64,000 nt of DNA from JAHFUA01 sp963808725 (GCA_963808725.1 CAWEGO010000002.1:124001-188000), one strand, 5' to 3'. Positions 25,362 through 34,262 are shown, numbered from the stretch's first letter. The notes: a model not told the origin generated them from the sequence alone. Numbers and translations are program-made.

Positions 25362-25811
25362 TTACCCACCTCCGCCGTACTCCACGCGGTTCTGTTGCGC
25401 CTTCGGGTCGCCTGGATGGCGGGCAGCACTGCTGCTGCCCTTCTCGCAATAAGCGCTCGGAGCGTTGTAGCCGTAATAGCCGTTGCGCAGGACCGGCGGG
25501 CCATAATCGTGGTAGCCACCGTTGTAGTATCCGGCCTTGTTCCCTTCATCGGAGCAATAACCAGCACGGTAACCGCTGCTGTACGCTGCGTGGTCCGCGC
25601 TAGCGTTACCGTTCGCATACCCAGCCCTCGGCTCGAGGTCATCCCGCTGGTCTTTCAGCCCCTGTTGGTATCCCTGTTGATACGCAGGGGAGTTCTGGCT
25701 GTTGATTTGATCGCCGGAGGAATCAGTTTTCTGAGCTCCCGCCGGCAAAGCCAGCAGGACTGCCCATCCAAACAACCCGGCCAGCAAGCATACTCGCAGA
25801 AGAATCTTCAT
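25362..25811 (-). CDS. Secreted Tyr/Gly/Gln-rich protein, paralogue 2
   Basis: A 149-residue protein with a clear signal peptide (MKILLRVCLLAGLFGWAVLL, cleaved after GAQ). The mature part carries repeats of the same style as its neighbours: AYQQGYQQGLKDQRDD, AAYSSGYRAGYCSDEG, NKAGYYNGGYHDYGPP. The ATG at 25811 follows GGAGG. It lies between the two more similar paralogues and is more diverged. Unknown function, probably cell envelope. Confidence 0.65.
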   Translation of the reverse strand: MKILLRVCLLAGLFGWAVLLALPAGAQKTDSSGDQINSQNSPAYQQGYQQGLKDQRDDLEPRAGYANGNASADHAAYSSGYRAGYCSDEGNKAGYYNGGYHDYGPPVLRNGYYGYNAPSAYCEKGSSSAARHPGDPKAQQNRVEYGGGG

Positions 25812-25885
25812 AGAACCTCCTCGCGCCGTCGTCCTAAGAGAGACGCGGCGGCAGCACATGTGACAGCCTCTCGTGCCGGGAGAGA

Positions 25886-26248
25886 TTACCCACCGGAAGC
25901 ACCGCCTCCGCCCCCTCCCAGAGAGTTATACTGTCCTGAATTGAAGTCCCATCCCGCCTTATAGCCTTCGATATAACCCAGACGGAACAGTTTCTGGTAG
26001 GCCGCTTGGTCCCCGTACTGCGGGGCATAGCCGTCGATGGCTTGTTCATAGGTAGGGCCACTCTGGTCATCGTAGGCAAGGGCAAGAGCCTCGGACTGAT
26101 TCGCCCCTCGGCGGTAGCCATCCATGTAGCCGGCGCGAAACGCCGGGTCATGGCGGTTTACCTTGTTAGCCGCGCTGGGAGGCGATCCCGACGCACCAAC
26201 CGCGAAAGCGCAGCCCAGTAGCAGGGCACACATGATTCGGCAGCTCAT
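25886..26248 (-). CDS. Secreted YxxGYxxG-type small protein, paralogue 3
   Basis: A 120-residue protein with a signal peptide (MSCRIMCALLLGCAFAVGAS). The body KVNRHDPAFRAGYMDGYRRG and FRLGYIEGYKAGWDFNSGQY matches the gene at 24960-25343 almost word for word, so the two are recent duplicates; a third, more diverged member lies between them. It ends in a Gly-rich tail (LGGGGGGASGG). The ATG follows GGAGGG. Confidence 0.65.
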   Translation of the reverse strand: MSCRIMCALLLGCAFAVGASGSPPSAANKVNRHDPAFRAGYMDGYRRGANQSEALALAYDDQSGPTYEQAIDGYAPQYGDQAAYQKLFRLGYIEGYKAGWDFNSGQYNSLGGGGGGASGG

Positions 26249-26305
26249 ATCCTTAATCCCTCCGACACTGCGTTGAACGTCTCTCCATCCGTCGAAGCGG
26301 AATGG

Positions 26306-26896
26306 CTAATAACAATCCGGGTCAGGAGTAAGCGCGCCTTCGGAGGTGCATCGGTGACGCACGGCATAAGCCCGCTGGCCCACTCGGGTCCGCACGATCC
26401 AAAGCCCGTCGGCATTGGCGATGAAGATCAAGTTGCGCGCGCTATCCGGCAGCGTGCTGGTTACCCCGGAAAAAGTATCCAGCACCTGCGGATGTGCTGG
26501 GTCAGCCATGTCCAGAACGCTCACGGTCTGTGGAGTACGAGCTGCTTCTGGAGATTCGGACAGCGCCATTCCCGGCCCCAAAGGCTGCAACTCGCCATTG
26601 GCAACGCGGCCCGGCCAGGCTACATGGTTGACCACGCTGGGACGGTTCAGGCTGGTAACGTCTACCACGGCCACCCCCTCTTTCCCACCCTGATCGACGT
26701 ACAGGTACAGCCGGCTTCCCTGCTTTTGTAAAAGCATCTGGGTCGCAGGGGGTCCGGGCAGAGGCAGGTGCGCAACCACCGTTGCCGAATGCCCATTAAT
26801 GTTTTGCGCCGCCATAGGGATAGCTACCAGCGCCAAGGAGGACAAAACAATCGCTATCGCGGCTGCCCTCCAGCACTGCGCGATTCTCTTTCTCAT
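26306..26896 (-). CDS. Secreted LVIVD-type beta-propeller protein
   Basis: A 196-residue protein with a signal peptide (MRKRIAQCWRAAAIAIVLSS, ending MAAQ). The mature part has LVIVD-like blades: GSRLYLYVDQGGKEGVAVVD, VSVLDMADPAHPQVLDTFSG and NLIFIANADGLWIVR. Members are usually longer, so this may be a short or incomplete propeller. I start at 26896, preceded by GGGAGAAAGG. The same LVIVD blade type forms the C-terminal part of the large cytochrome at 36691-40404. Confidence 0.7.
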   Translation of the reverse strand: MRKRIAQCWRAAAIAIVLSSLALVAIPMAAQNINGHSATVVAHLPLPGPPATQMLLQKQGSRLYLYVDQGGKEGVAVVDVTSLNRPSVVNHVAWPGRVANGELQPLGPGMALSESPEAARTPQTVSVLDMADPAHPQVLDTFSGVTSTLPDSARNLIFIANADGLWIVRTRVGQRAYAVRHRCTSEGALTPDPDCY

Positions 26897-26994
26897 GACC
26901 TTTCTCCCTTTGAAAACCCGGGTGTCGCGACACTTGGGAAGATGCGCCACGGCTCCGACCGCGGAGGCCAGTGGGCATCAAAAGCTGGCTGCGG

Positions 26995-27318
26995 TCACAC
27001 CAGAGCCGGGGGCGGGCGGTCGTACAGGCAGTGGACGGGCGGAGCTAGGTGGCCTGATTCGTCGGCGATAGGCGGGGGACCGAGGGCGGGCGCCAACGGA
27101 ACCGATACCTGCACGACCGGCGGTGCCCAGCCATACGCGTCCTGATCCATGTGCTGGACCTTAGGTGAGTTGGATTGAACAGTTGCGAGTCCAGAGAGGG
27201 GCAGGCTAAAGCGGCCTGCCAGATATGCGCCGAGGGAGAGGATGGCGAAGCAGACCAACCAACTCCGCCATGGGAGAGGGCGCCGTTTAGCCGTTGCGAG
27301 CTGGCCAAAACTCGGCAT
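26995..27318 (-). CDS. Hypothetical membrane-anchored protein
   Basis: A 107-residue protein with a basic start (MPSFGQLATAKRRPLPWRSW), one membrane segment (LVCFAILSLGAYLAGRFSLP) and a Pro-rich extracytoplasmic tail. It lies about 100 bases upstream of the LVIVD-protein gene on the same strand. No recognised family and no strong ribosome site. Confidence 0.4.
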   Translation of the reverse strand: MPSFGQLATAKRRPLPWRSWLVCFAILSLGAYLAGRFSLPLSGLATVQSNSPKVQHMDQDAYGWAPPVVQVSVPLAPALGPPPIADESGHLAPPVHCLYDRPPPALV

Positions 27319-27475
27319 GGAAGCAAAGTCCTAGGCCCCGTGACTAATGGATGCTGTGGAATGCCGAAAAGATGCACCGGTGTACTGACTGTGAGTTGTA
27401 CCACCACCTGCGGCTGGGCAAAATCACGGGTTCGTATAGAATCTTCAGCGCCCGGGAGACATTGGAGCATAGGGC

Positions 27476-28000
27476 GTGCGGGCACCTGTGCGACAGGCCC
27501 GCCAGCAGGGGCGGCGATTGGTGGCAAGGGAAGTTTCTTTTCGCAAAGCTGAACCGGCGGAAGCAGACGCACTTGCGAGCTTGATCAACCGAGCCTTTGC
27601 CGTCGAACGCTTCTTCATCGACGGAGACCGTATCAGCCCGGAGAAGGTGCAGGAGTTGTTCGCGACCGGAAGCTTTCTGGTTGCGGAGGACGGCAAGACG
27701 CTGGTGGGGTGCGTCTACGTCGAAAAGCGAGGCGAACGAGGCTACCTCGGGCTGCTGTCCATTGAACCCGCACGCCAGCGCTCAGGACTGGGCTCCCGGC
27801 TCAGGGCTGCCGCTGAAGACCATGCCCGGACGTCGGGATGCCACGCCATGGACTTGCGGGTCGTCAACCTGCGGCGGGAGTTGCCGGGCTTTTATCGTCG
27901 GCTTGGGTACACCGAGACCGGAACGGAGCCGTTCCCGCCGGACGCAAAACCCAAGCTGCCCTGCCACCTCGTCACTATGTCGAAGCGGCTGGCGCCGTAA
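27476..28000 (+). CDS. GNAT-family N-acetyltransferase
   Basis: A 174-residue protein. The GNAT fold is visible: VSFRKAEPAEADALASLINR (strand 1 and helix 1), FLVAEDGKTLVGCVYVEKRG (strands 2-4), and the acetyl-CoA loop YLGLLSIEPARQRSGLGSRL, followed by MDLRVVNLRRELPGFYRRLG with the family's terminal FYRRLGY. It transfers an acetyl group from acetyl-CoA to an unknown amine. GTG at 27476 follows GGAG; a second GTG at 27521 (VAREVSFRKA) would give a more typical length. Confidence 0.85.
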   Translation: MRAPVRQARQQGRRLVAREVSFRKAEPAEADALASLINRAFAVERFFIDGDRISPEKVQELFATGSFLVAEDGKTLVGCVYVEKRGERGYLGLLSIEPARQRSGLGSRLRAAAEDHARTSGCHAMDLRVVNLRRELPGFYRRLGYTETGTEPFPPDAKPKLPCHLVTMSKRLAP

Positions 28001-28036
28001 GCGCCTCGCCGGTGCGAACCGGGCCGAAAACCTGTT

Positions 28037-28414
28037 TTATCTCCCAGCCGGGGCTGCGCTGCCTCGAAGGTAGGCATCGGTCTTGGCAATCCAGTCCTCG
28101 CGTGGGGGAGTGAAGATGTCGAGATCGACCGTGTCTTCGAGAGCAACCGCCTCGTGCGGCACATTCGGCGGTATGCAGAGCAGCTCGCCAGCCCGCACGG
28201 TAATCTCCTGACCCTTCAGGCCGAACTTCAAAGCGCCTTCCAAGATGTAAGTAACCTGCTCGTTGTGATGGCTGTGGAGCGGAACCACGCACCCTTTTTT
28301 CAAGAGGATGCGTGCAATCATCACATTCTCCCCGACCACGAACTGCCGCTTCAGCAGAGGGTTCAAATCCTCAACTTCCACCGAGTCCCAAGGGACGTAC
28401 TTGTGTTGTGCCAT
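28037..28414 (-). CDS. Cupin-domain protein
   Basis: A 125-residue single-domain cupin. The metal ligands of motif 1 are in VVPLHSHHNEQVTYILEGAL (His, His, Glu) and motif 2 is GELLCIPPNVPHEAVAL (His). Such proteins bind a metal and act as small-molecule dioxygenases, isomerases or sensors. I start at 28414, where GGAGGAACGGCA precedes the ATG. It lies 75 bases downstream of the NDH-2 fusion gene on the same strand and could be its last cotranscribed gene. Confidence 0.85.
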   Translation of the reverse strand: MAQHKYVPWDSVEVEDLNPLLKRQFVVGENVMIARILLKKGCVVPLHSHHNEQVTYILEGALKFGLKGQEITVRAGELLCIPPNVPHEAVALEDTVDLDIFTPPREDWIAKTDAYLRGSAAPAGR

Positions 28415-28488
28415 TGCCGTTCCTCCCGCTTGGATTGTCGTCTGCCCCAACCCTAATACGCCACTGGGTGACCTAATGCAATATGCTC

Positions 28489-30078
28489 TTATCGAGCCTC
28501 TCCTTCACTGATCCCGGCCCGCTGCGCGGCGAGGCCGGCGAGACCGGCGCTGAACTCGGGGAAGGCGGCGAGCAATTGCACGAACTCCCGCTTGGGGATC
28601 AGCAGCACGTCGGTCGGCTTGGTGGCGCGAACCGTCGCGCTGCGGCCGTGCTCGTGCAGCAACGCCAATTCTCCAAAGTACTCGCCCGCTCCCAGCCGGG
28701 TGACGCTCACGCCATCGCGAATGATCTCCACTTCTCCGGAGCGAACCACGTACATGCTGTCGCCCAGATCGCCTTGCTGAAAAACCGTTTCCCCGGGCTC
28801 GAAGTGGCCGGTGCAAATGGTCCGCGAGGCTTGCACGCGCAATTGCACCAGGTCCATGGGGAACAGCAGGGCCGTCAGCCAGTCCAGGGCAACCCGCAGC
28901 TTACGGTTCATGCCGGGCAGCTTCATCAGGTAAATGGTCCGCCATAAGAACCAGGCAAAGAATCCGCTGAAACGGATTCCCATCACCTCCGCGACCGCGG
29001 AGTGATGGCCAAGCGAGCCCATCTTGCCCAAGCCGCGGAAGGCGAAGCCGGTTGGTGGCTGGCCGCGCAACGTCGCCACGATATTGGCGGCGGCGGTCCG
29101 CGCTTCTCGGACCGCGTGCTGCGCGGTGGGCGGCGCTGTGGAACCGTCCTCCATATGGATGGCGGCGCAATCGCCCAAAACCAAAACCTGCCCCTCGTAG
29201 CCCTTGAGCTCCATCGTAGAGGTCGTCGGAAGTTTGCCTCGATCCTTTTCGCATTCCAGCGATTGGATCAAGGGCACCGGGCCGGCGGGAACGGTAGAAA
29301 CCAGAGTGCGCGTGGGGATGGTCTCACCGGTGCTGAGCACGGCCGAGTCGGCGCTGGCGGCGGCCAGGCGCGCCTTCAGCTTCAATGTCACGCCTCGTTT
29401 GGCGAGCAGCTTCTGGGCGTAGGCTGCCAGTTCCGCCGTGATCTCGGGCAGGATACGGTCGCCGGAGTGCACCAGAAAACAGTTGATTTCTTCCTGGCGG
29501 ACGCTGCGGAAGTGCCGCACCGCCGCGCGCACGAAATCGTTCAATTCGGCCATGACTTCCACGCCGGAAAATCCCCCACCGGCCACAACGAAGGTGAGCA
29601 GCGTACGGCGGAAGTCAGCATCGGTTTCGTTGTCGGCTTCTTCCAGGGCGTGCAGGGCGGCGTTGCGCAGGCGGAGCGCATCGCCCAGGTTGCGGAAGGG
29701 GATGGCATGATCGGCCAGCCCGGGGATGCGCGAAAAATCGTCGGTCGCACCCACCGCGATCACCAGGTAATCGTAGGGGAGATCGAGGGTGCGGGGACGG
29801 AACGCGGGCGTCAAGCGGACGATGCGCTGCTTCAAGTCGATGCTGTCCACGTCGCGCACGTACAACCGGGTGCGCGGGCACAGCCGCCGGATGGGCGAGA
29901 TGGTGTCCAGCAGTCCGATCGAACCGGAGATCACTTCCGGCAGCAGCGGCTGGAAAACGAAATAGTCCTCGCGGTTGACCAGGCAGATTTCAGCTTCTTC
30001 CGGCCGCAGCAGCTTTTCCAGCCAGCGCGCCGTATAGACACCGGCAAACCCGCCGCCGAGAATGACGATCCTTTTCAC
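28489..30078 (-). CDS. Type II NADH dehydrogenase fused to a cyclic-nucleotide-binding domain
   Basis: A 529-residue fusion. Residues 1-395 are an NDH-2 flavoprotein: FAD motif IVILGGGFAGVYTARWLEK, NADH motif FVVAGGGFSGVEVMAELNDF, and the C-terminal FAD loop VLVLGDCAAIH. A membrane-proximal helix region follows (FFAWFLWRTIYLMKLPGMNR). Residues about 410-520 form a cNMP-binding domain with GETVFQQGDLGDSMYVVRSG and a full phosphate-binding cassette, GEYFGELALLHEHGRSATVR. It would pass electrons from NADH to quinone under nucleotide control. The start is GTG at 30078. It is 12 bases downstream of a pentahaem cytochrome gene. Confidence 0.92.
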   Translation of the reverse strand: MKRIVILGGGFAGVYTARWLEKLLRPEEAEICLVNREDYFVFQPLLPEVISGSIGLLDTISPIRRLCPRTRLYVRDVDSIDLKQRIVRLTPAFRPRTLDLPYDYLVIAVGATDDFSRIPGLADHAIPFRNLGDALRLRNAALHALEEADNETDADFRRTLLTFVVAGGGFSGVEVMAELNDFVRAAVRHFRSVRQEEINCFLVHSGDRILPEITAELAAYAQKLLAKRGVTLKLKARLAAASADSAVLSTGETIPTRTLVSTVPAGPVPLIQSLECEKDRGKLPTTSTMELKGYEGQVLVLGDCAAIHMEDGSTAPPTAQHAVREARTAAANIVATLRGQPPTGFAFRGLGKMGSLGHHSAVAEVMGIRFSGFFAWFLWRTIYLMKLPGMNRKLRVALDWLTALLFPMDLVQLRVQASRTICTGHFEPGETVFQQGDLGDSMYVVRSGEVEIIRDGVSVTRLGAGEYFGELALLHEHGRSATVRATKPTDVLLIPKREFVQLLAAFPEFSAGLAGLAAQRAGISEGEAR

Positions 30079-30090
30079 CGCATGCTCATA

Positions 30091-31437
30091 CTACGGCAGG
30101 AGCTGCCCGACCTTGCGCATCTGCTCGGCGAAACGTTTGGGGTTATAAGCCGAAGGGTTCTCCAGTTGCTGAAACAGGCCGGAGATGACCTGGCGGATCG
30201 CCTGATCGCTGGCCACGCGCTGGTTGCGGGCGTAGGCGATGAACAGCGAATCGAGCGCCATGGTGGCTTGCTCGGCGGTGCGCTCGCCGTCGTCGCTAAG
30301 CGGACCGCATTGCGCCACGATGCTCTTCAGCAGGCGCAGCGTCAATGATGCGTCGAAAGGCTGGGCGCTGATCCGCAAGACCAGCCTTTGCGCCGTCTCC
30401 GCGCCGCGCTGCGCCGTGGCCGCGACTTTCTCCCGGTCCGGGCTGAGGCGGTTCATGGAATTCGCGAGCTCCTGGAGGTCGGAGTCCAACTGGCGTCCGT
30501 CGTCCGGATCGATCTCCTGCACCAGCACCCGCAACAGCGCATAGCGCGTCGGATTCCAGGCGGCGACGCCGGGCCGCCGGTCGCTGTAGCCGATCTCCTG
30601 CCGCCAACTGTCCTCGGGACGGGTGAGCGCGTGATGGCAGGCGAAGCAATCCATCTCGGCATACTCCGGCCAGTTGGCGCCGCGCGCGCGGCGCGCGAGC
30701 TGTGCCAGCGACGCGCTTAGTTGCACACCCTGGCCCACGCTCCACGCGCGCACATTCAGCCACGCATCTTTATCCAGCGGCTCCTTCCAGTGGCGTGGCA
30801 TGACCGCAGAGTAGGAATCGAGCTCGAAGGTCAGGTCGGGATGTCCGGCGGCGATCATTTCGTGGTTGACGATGTTGTTCTCCGTGCCGAGATGGCAGGA
30901 GAGGCATTTCTCCTGGCGCTTGGCCAGATCTTTGGTGTCGTACATGCCAACGCGGACGGATTGCTGGTGCGTCCAGTCGCGTGCGGTGTGCGGGCCCAGC
31001 CAACTGGCTGCCGGGCCATGGCAGCTTTCGCAACTGACACCATCGGTCAGGTCGAAGGTGCGGGCGCGCGCCGCCGTGGGGACGTCGAGCGCGTGGCAGG
31101 TGAGGCATTCGCGCGCGGCTTCCGGCTTCTGCTGCAAGCCGAGGTTGCGCCCGATGCGCAAGGACAAGGGAGAGCCCAGAGCCGAGAATGCCTTGGCGTG
31201 TTTGTCCTGGACCACCCAGGTGCTGTACTCGTTCTGCTGAACGTGCGTTTCCTGCCGCGGCTGGATGCCGCCGTGGCACGCCGATGCGCTGCACGATCCC
31301 GGACCCGTGTACTGGAAGACCGCCGGAGCCGGCGGCGGAGGCGGTTGTTGCGCGGCGGCGGTGAGCGCCGCGACCGACAGCATCCCCACGACAGTGCGGA
31401 GTCCTCTCGGTCGCTGCCCCTTCGGTTGTGGATTCAT
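30091..31437 (-). CDS. Pentahaem c-type cytochrome
   Basis: A 448-residue exported protein (signal GLRTVVGMLSVAALTAAAQ). Haem-binding motifs are CSASACH at 49-55 (an unusual CX4CH), CLTCH at 111, CESCH at 136, CLSCH at 178 and CFACH at 264. The architecture of the N-terminal 270 residues resembles cytochrome c-554-type/multihaem family domains; the C-terminal 170 residues are helical and lack haem sites. It should carry electrons in the periplasm. The NDH-2 fusion gene follows 12 bases after its stop, so the two are in one operon. Confidence 0.92.
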   Translation of the reverse strand: MNPQPKGQRPRGLRTVVGMLSVAALTAAAQQPPPPPAPAVFQYTGPGSCSASACHGGIQPRQETHVQQNEYSTWVVQDKHAKAFSALGSPLSLRIGRNLGLQQKPEAARECLTCHALDVPTAARARTFDLTDGVSCESCHGPAASWLGPHTARDWTHQQSVRVGMYDTKDLAKRQEKCLSCHLGTENNIVNHEMIAAGHPDLTFELDSYSAVMPRHWKEPLDKDAWLNVRAWSVGQGVQLSASLAQLARRARGANWPEYAEMDCFACHHALTRPEDSWRQEIGYSDRRPGVAAWNPTRYALLRVLVQEIDPDDGRQLDSDLQELANSMNRLSPDREKVAATAQRGAETAQRLVLRISAQPFDASLTLRLLKSIVAQCGPLSDDGERTAEQATMALDSLFIAYARNQRVASDQAIRQVISGLFQQLENPSAYNPKRFAEQMRKVGQLLP

Positions 31438-31705
31438 GCGGGAGTAAGTGGCTTATAGCGAGGATGGCTGCGGAAGTCAATGCACGCGGAGATGCGGCGG
31501 TGGGTCAGTTGCCGGGAAGCCCAGCACACTTCCATTTGGCCCCCGCGTTATGCGCAGCGTCGATTTGTACACAAAAGTGATGCGCATTGTTCGATTGGCT
31601 ACACAATAGAAAAAAACTATTACTTAGCGCAGGATTCATGTTGAAGGGGTATGGTCGCGAGGGTATAGTTCGTCCAAGGCAAGAGACTACCCCGAAGGAT
31701 TCCCG
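31438..31705. promoter_or_regulatory. Divergent promoter region
   Basis: 268 bases between the divergent pentahaem cytochrome and secreted-protein genes. It is AT-rich around 31600-31650 and holds AATAG-A7-CTATT (31605-31621), a short hairpin. No confident -35/-10 pair can be assigned. Confidence 0.35.
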
Positions 31706-32455
31706 ATGAAAATTCTTTTGGTGTCAGTAGTGTTGCTGGCCGCGGCCGCGGCATGGGCCCAAACCTATTCCAATATCAACGACTCCACCGCGGTTGATAC
31801 CGGCGCTGCGGGATCGGTGGGCTGGGGTTCGTGCGTCAGTTGTGCCGGCGGTGGTTTGAACGCCACCATTACCAGTTCACCATTCTTGACCACCCCCTCG
31901 GTCGATGGTTCAAGCCGGGATTTCGAGATCAACGGCAGCGCTTATACCGACGGCCTGTGGTGGTACAAGGTGGGCCCTAACGACAGTGTGACCCACTTTA
32001 CGTTCGATTTTTATCTATGGGTCGCCTCTAATACGTCCGCGGCCCAGGCTTTGGAGTTTGACGTGTTCCAGTTCGTGAGCGGGCAGGAATACATGTTCGG
32101 CACGCAATGCAACTACGCGATGGGGGTGTGGGATGTGTGGAATCAGAAAACCCTGAAGTGGGTCCCCACCCGCACGAACTGCACGAAGTTCACACCGAAC
32201 ACAGAGTACCACCTCACCTTCGCGTTCCACCGCGACTCGAGTGGCAATGAACACTACGATAGCTTGAAGATCGTCCAATACAACAACAAGAGGGGCGGCG
32301 TTTCTAAGACCTATTCGTGGAACCTCAGTTATCCTTCCGGACCCACCCCGGCGGGATGGACGGATAACATGGGTGTCCAGTTCCAGATGGACATCGGCCC
32401 CAGCGGCGCGGAAATGCAGGAGTGGGTGGACGAAGTCACGCTGACCACGTCGTAA
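31706..32455 (+). CDS. Secreted protein of unknown function
   Basis: A 249-residue protein with a signal peptide (MKILLVSVVLLAAAAAWAQ). The mature part is Trp/Tyr-rich and beta-like: DGLWWYKVGPNDSVTHFTFD, YLWVASNTSAAQALEFDVFQ, ending MQEWVDEVTLTTS. This resembles carbohydrate-binding or concanavalin-like jelly rolls, and similar proteins occur in Acidobacteria, but no catalytic residues are evident. Monocistronic, upstream of the electron-transfer operon but separated by 180 bases. Confidence 0.75.
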   Translation: MKILLVSVVLLAAAAAWAQTYSNINDSTAVDTGAAGSVGWGSCVSCAGGGLNATITSSPFLTTPSVDGSSRDFEINGSAYTDGLWWYKVGPNDSVTHFTFDFYLWVASNTSAAQALEFDVFQFVSGQEYMFGTQCNYAMGVWDVWNQKTLKWVPTRTNCTKFTPNTEYHLTFAFHRDSSGNEHYDSLKIVQYNNKRGGVSKTYSWNLSYPSGPTPAGWTDNMGVQFQMDIGPSGAEMQEWVDEVTLTTS

Positions 32456-32636
32456 AGGTTGAACCAGAAACCAACCCGTTGCTGGATTCGTCTGCGGCGA
32501 ACCGAATGGTTCGCCGCACCGGGCGCTGTGCTAGACTGCACTCCCACCAGTAACATCTTCCGAAAGTCTGGCCGGTGAACACGCGCAAGAACTTGTGCCG
32601 GGCCGGACTGTCGGCGAGGATGGCACGAAGATTGAC

Positions 32637-34253
32637 ATGGGTGTGGAGCAAAAAGAGGGTCAGCCGGGGGCCGGGGCGCATCCCGAGCATGCGCCGGCGC
32701 AGTGGGGCACCTCGCTGGGATACGGCGAGCCCGTCGAGCCCGATGAACTGCTGAAGATCCCCATCTTCGAAGGGGCATCGAAGGGGCTGCTGGAAAAGAA
32801 CCGCGGCGCTGTGGTGCGGCGGCACTTCAAGCAGGGTGAAATGCTCTGCCGCGAGGGCGATTTCGGCTCCACGGCGTTCTACATCCTCGAAGGCAGCGTC
32901 GAAGTCTTCATCTCCAGCCCCATCGCCCACGTCTCCACCGACCACGGCTCCGGCGGCTTCTTCCGCAAGCTGAAAAGCCGGCTGGTCGGCCGGGCGCAGG
33001 ACCGGCGAGACGAGACCGAGAACCAGCGCTACATCCCTATCGACGCGCCGGTGGACCTGGCCTACGACCATCCTTCCGCGGAACTCGGCGCCGGCGAGCT
33101 GTTCGGGGAAATGACCTGCATGAATTTCTATCCCCGCTCGGCGTCGGTGCGCGCGGCCACCGATTGCGTGGTGCTGGAGATGCTGCGCAACATCGTCGAC
33201 ATCCTGCTCAAGAACCCCAAATTCCGCGCCCAGGCCGACGAAAAATACCGCAAGCGCGCTCTCGAAGAGCATCTGCGCAGCGTGCCGCTGTTCGCCGAAA
33301 TCGGCGCCCGGGAACAGACCCAGGAAGCCGCCGCGTTCCTCGAACAGTTGCGCCAGCAAGTGGAGCTGGTCCGCTTCAATCCCGGGCAGGTGATCTGCAA
33401 GCAGGGCGATCCCGCGGACAGCTTCTACCTGGTGCGCATCGGGTTCGTGAAGGTCAGCGAGTCGCATCCCGGCGGCGAGCTGGTGCTGGCATATCTCTCG
33501 CGCGGCAACTATTTCGGAGAGATCGGCCTGCTGGGCGGCGGCGTCCGCACCGCTACCTGCGCGGCGCTCGACCACGTCGAGGTGGTCCGCATCAAGGCGG
33601 ATGAATTCAAGCTGATGCTCGAGCATTTTCCGCACGTGCGTGAGCGGCTAGAGGCGGGCGTGCGCGAGCGCGAAGAGCAGAACCGCAACGCGCTCAAGAT
33701 GGTGACCTCGGTCCCGCTCGAGGACTTCCTGGCGCAGGGGCTGATGGGCGCGCAGAGCCTGCTGGTGCTCGACCTGAGCCGCTGCACGCGTTGCGACCTG
33801 TGCGTCCGCGCCTGCGCCGATTCCCACGACGGCATCACCCGGCTGGTGCGCGAAGGGCTGCGATTCGAGGAGCAACTGGTGGCAACCTCGTGCCGGCAGT
33901 GCCGCGATCCGCTGTGCATGATCGGATGTCCGGTGGGCTCCATCCGCCGGCGCAATTCGCTGGAGATCATCATCGAGGATTGGTGCATTGGCTGCGGCTT
34001 GTGCGCGAAGGGTTGCCCGTATGGAAATATCAATCTCCATCCCGTAGGCGGCAGCAAGCCGGCGGACGCGGGCGGGCAGCCCATGTCGTCAGCGGAGGCG
34101 AAGAAGGCGGGCGTCAAGCTGAAGGCCATCACTTGCGACTTGTGCACCGGCCTGGACGAACCGAGCTGCGTCTACGCCTGCCCGCACGACGCCGCGCACC
34201 GCGTCGAGCCGCGCAGCTTCTTCGCAAACCTGCAGGAAGAGCGAGTCGAGTGA
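32637..34253 (+). CDS. Tandem cyclic-nucleotide-binding domains fused to a four-cluster ferredoxin
   Basis: From ATG 32637 the protein has 538 residues (552 from the GTG at 32595). Two cNMP-binding domains come first: one with FKQGEMLCREGDFGSTAFYI, split by a charged insert (FFRKLKSRLVGRAQDRRDE), and one with FNPGQVICKQGDPADSFYLV and GNYFGEIGLLGGGVRTATC. The C-terminal 150 residues are an NrfC/DmsB-type ferredoxin with four Cys groups: CTRCDLCVRAC, CRQCRDPLCMIGC, CIGCGLCAKGCP and CDLCTGLDEPSCVYACP, enough for four [4Fe-4S] clusters. No signal peptide is seen, so it is cytoplasmic. The next gene starts 9 bases later. It should feed or draw electrons at the inner membrane. Confidence 0.92.
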   Translation: MGVEQKEGQPGAGAHPEHAPAQWGTSLGYGEPVEPDELLKIPIFEGASKGLLEKNRGAVVRRHFKQGEMLCREGDFGSTAFYILEGSVEVFISSPIAHVSTDHGSGGFFRKLKSRLVGRAQDRRDETENQRYIPIDAPVDLAYDHPSAELGAGELFGEMTCMNFYPRSASVRAATDCVVLEMLRNIVDILLKNPKFRAQADEKYRKRALEEHLRSVPLFAEIGAREQTQEAAAFLEQLRQQVELVRFNPGQVICKQGDPADSFYLVRIGFVKVSESHPGGELVLAYLSRGNYFGEIGLLGGGVRTATCAALDHVEVVRIKADEFKLMLEHFPHVRERLEAGVREREEQNRNALKMVTSVPLEDFLAQGLMGAQSLLVLDLSRCTRCDLCVRACADSHDGITRLVREGLRFEEQLVATSCRQCRDPLCMIGCPVGSIRRRNSLEIIIEDWCIGCGLCAKGCPYGNINLHPVGGSKPADAGGQPMSSAEAKKAGVKLKAITCDLCTGLDEPSCVYACPHDAAHRVEPRSFFANLQEERVE

Positions 34254-34262
34254 GGCGCCGGC

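Noticed and set aside
27351..27584. Small plus-strand frame with CTDC and CGHLC
   Set aside because: It overlaps the start of the acetyltransferase in another frame and shows no other family features.
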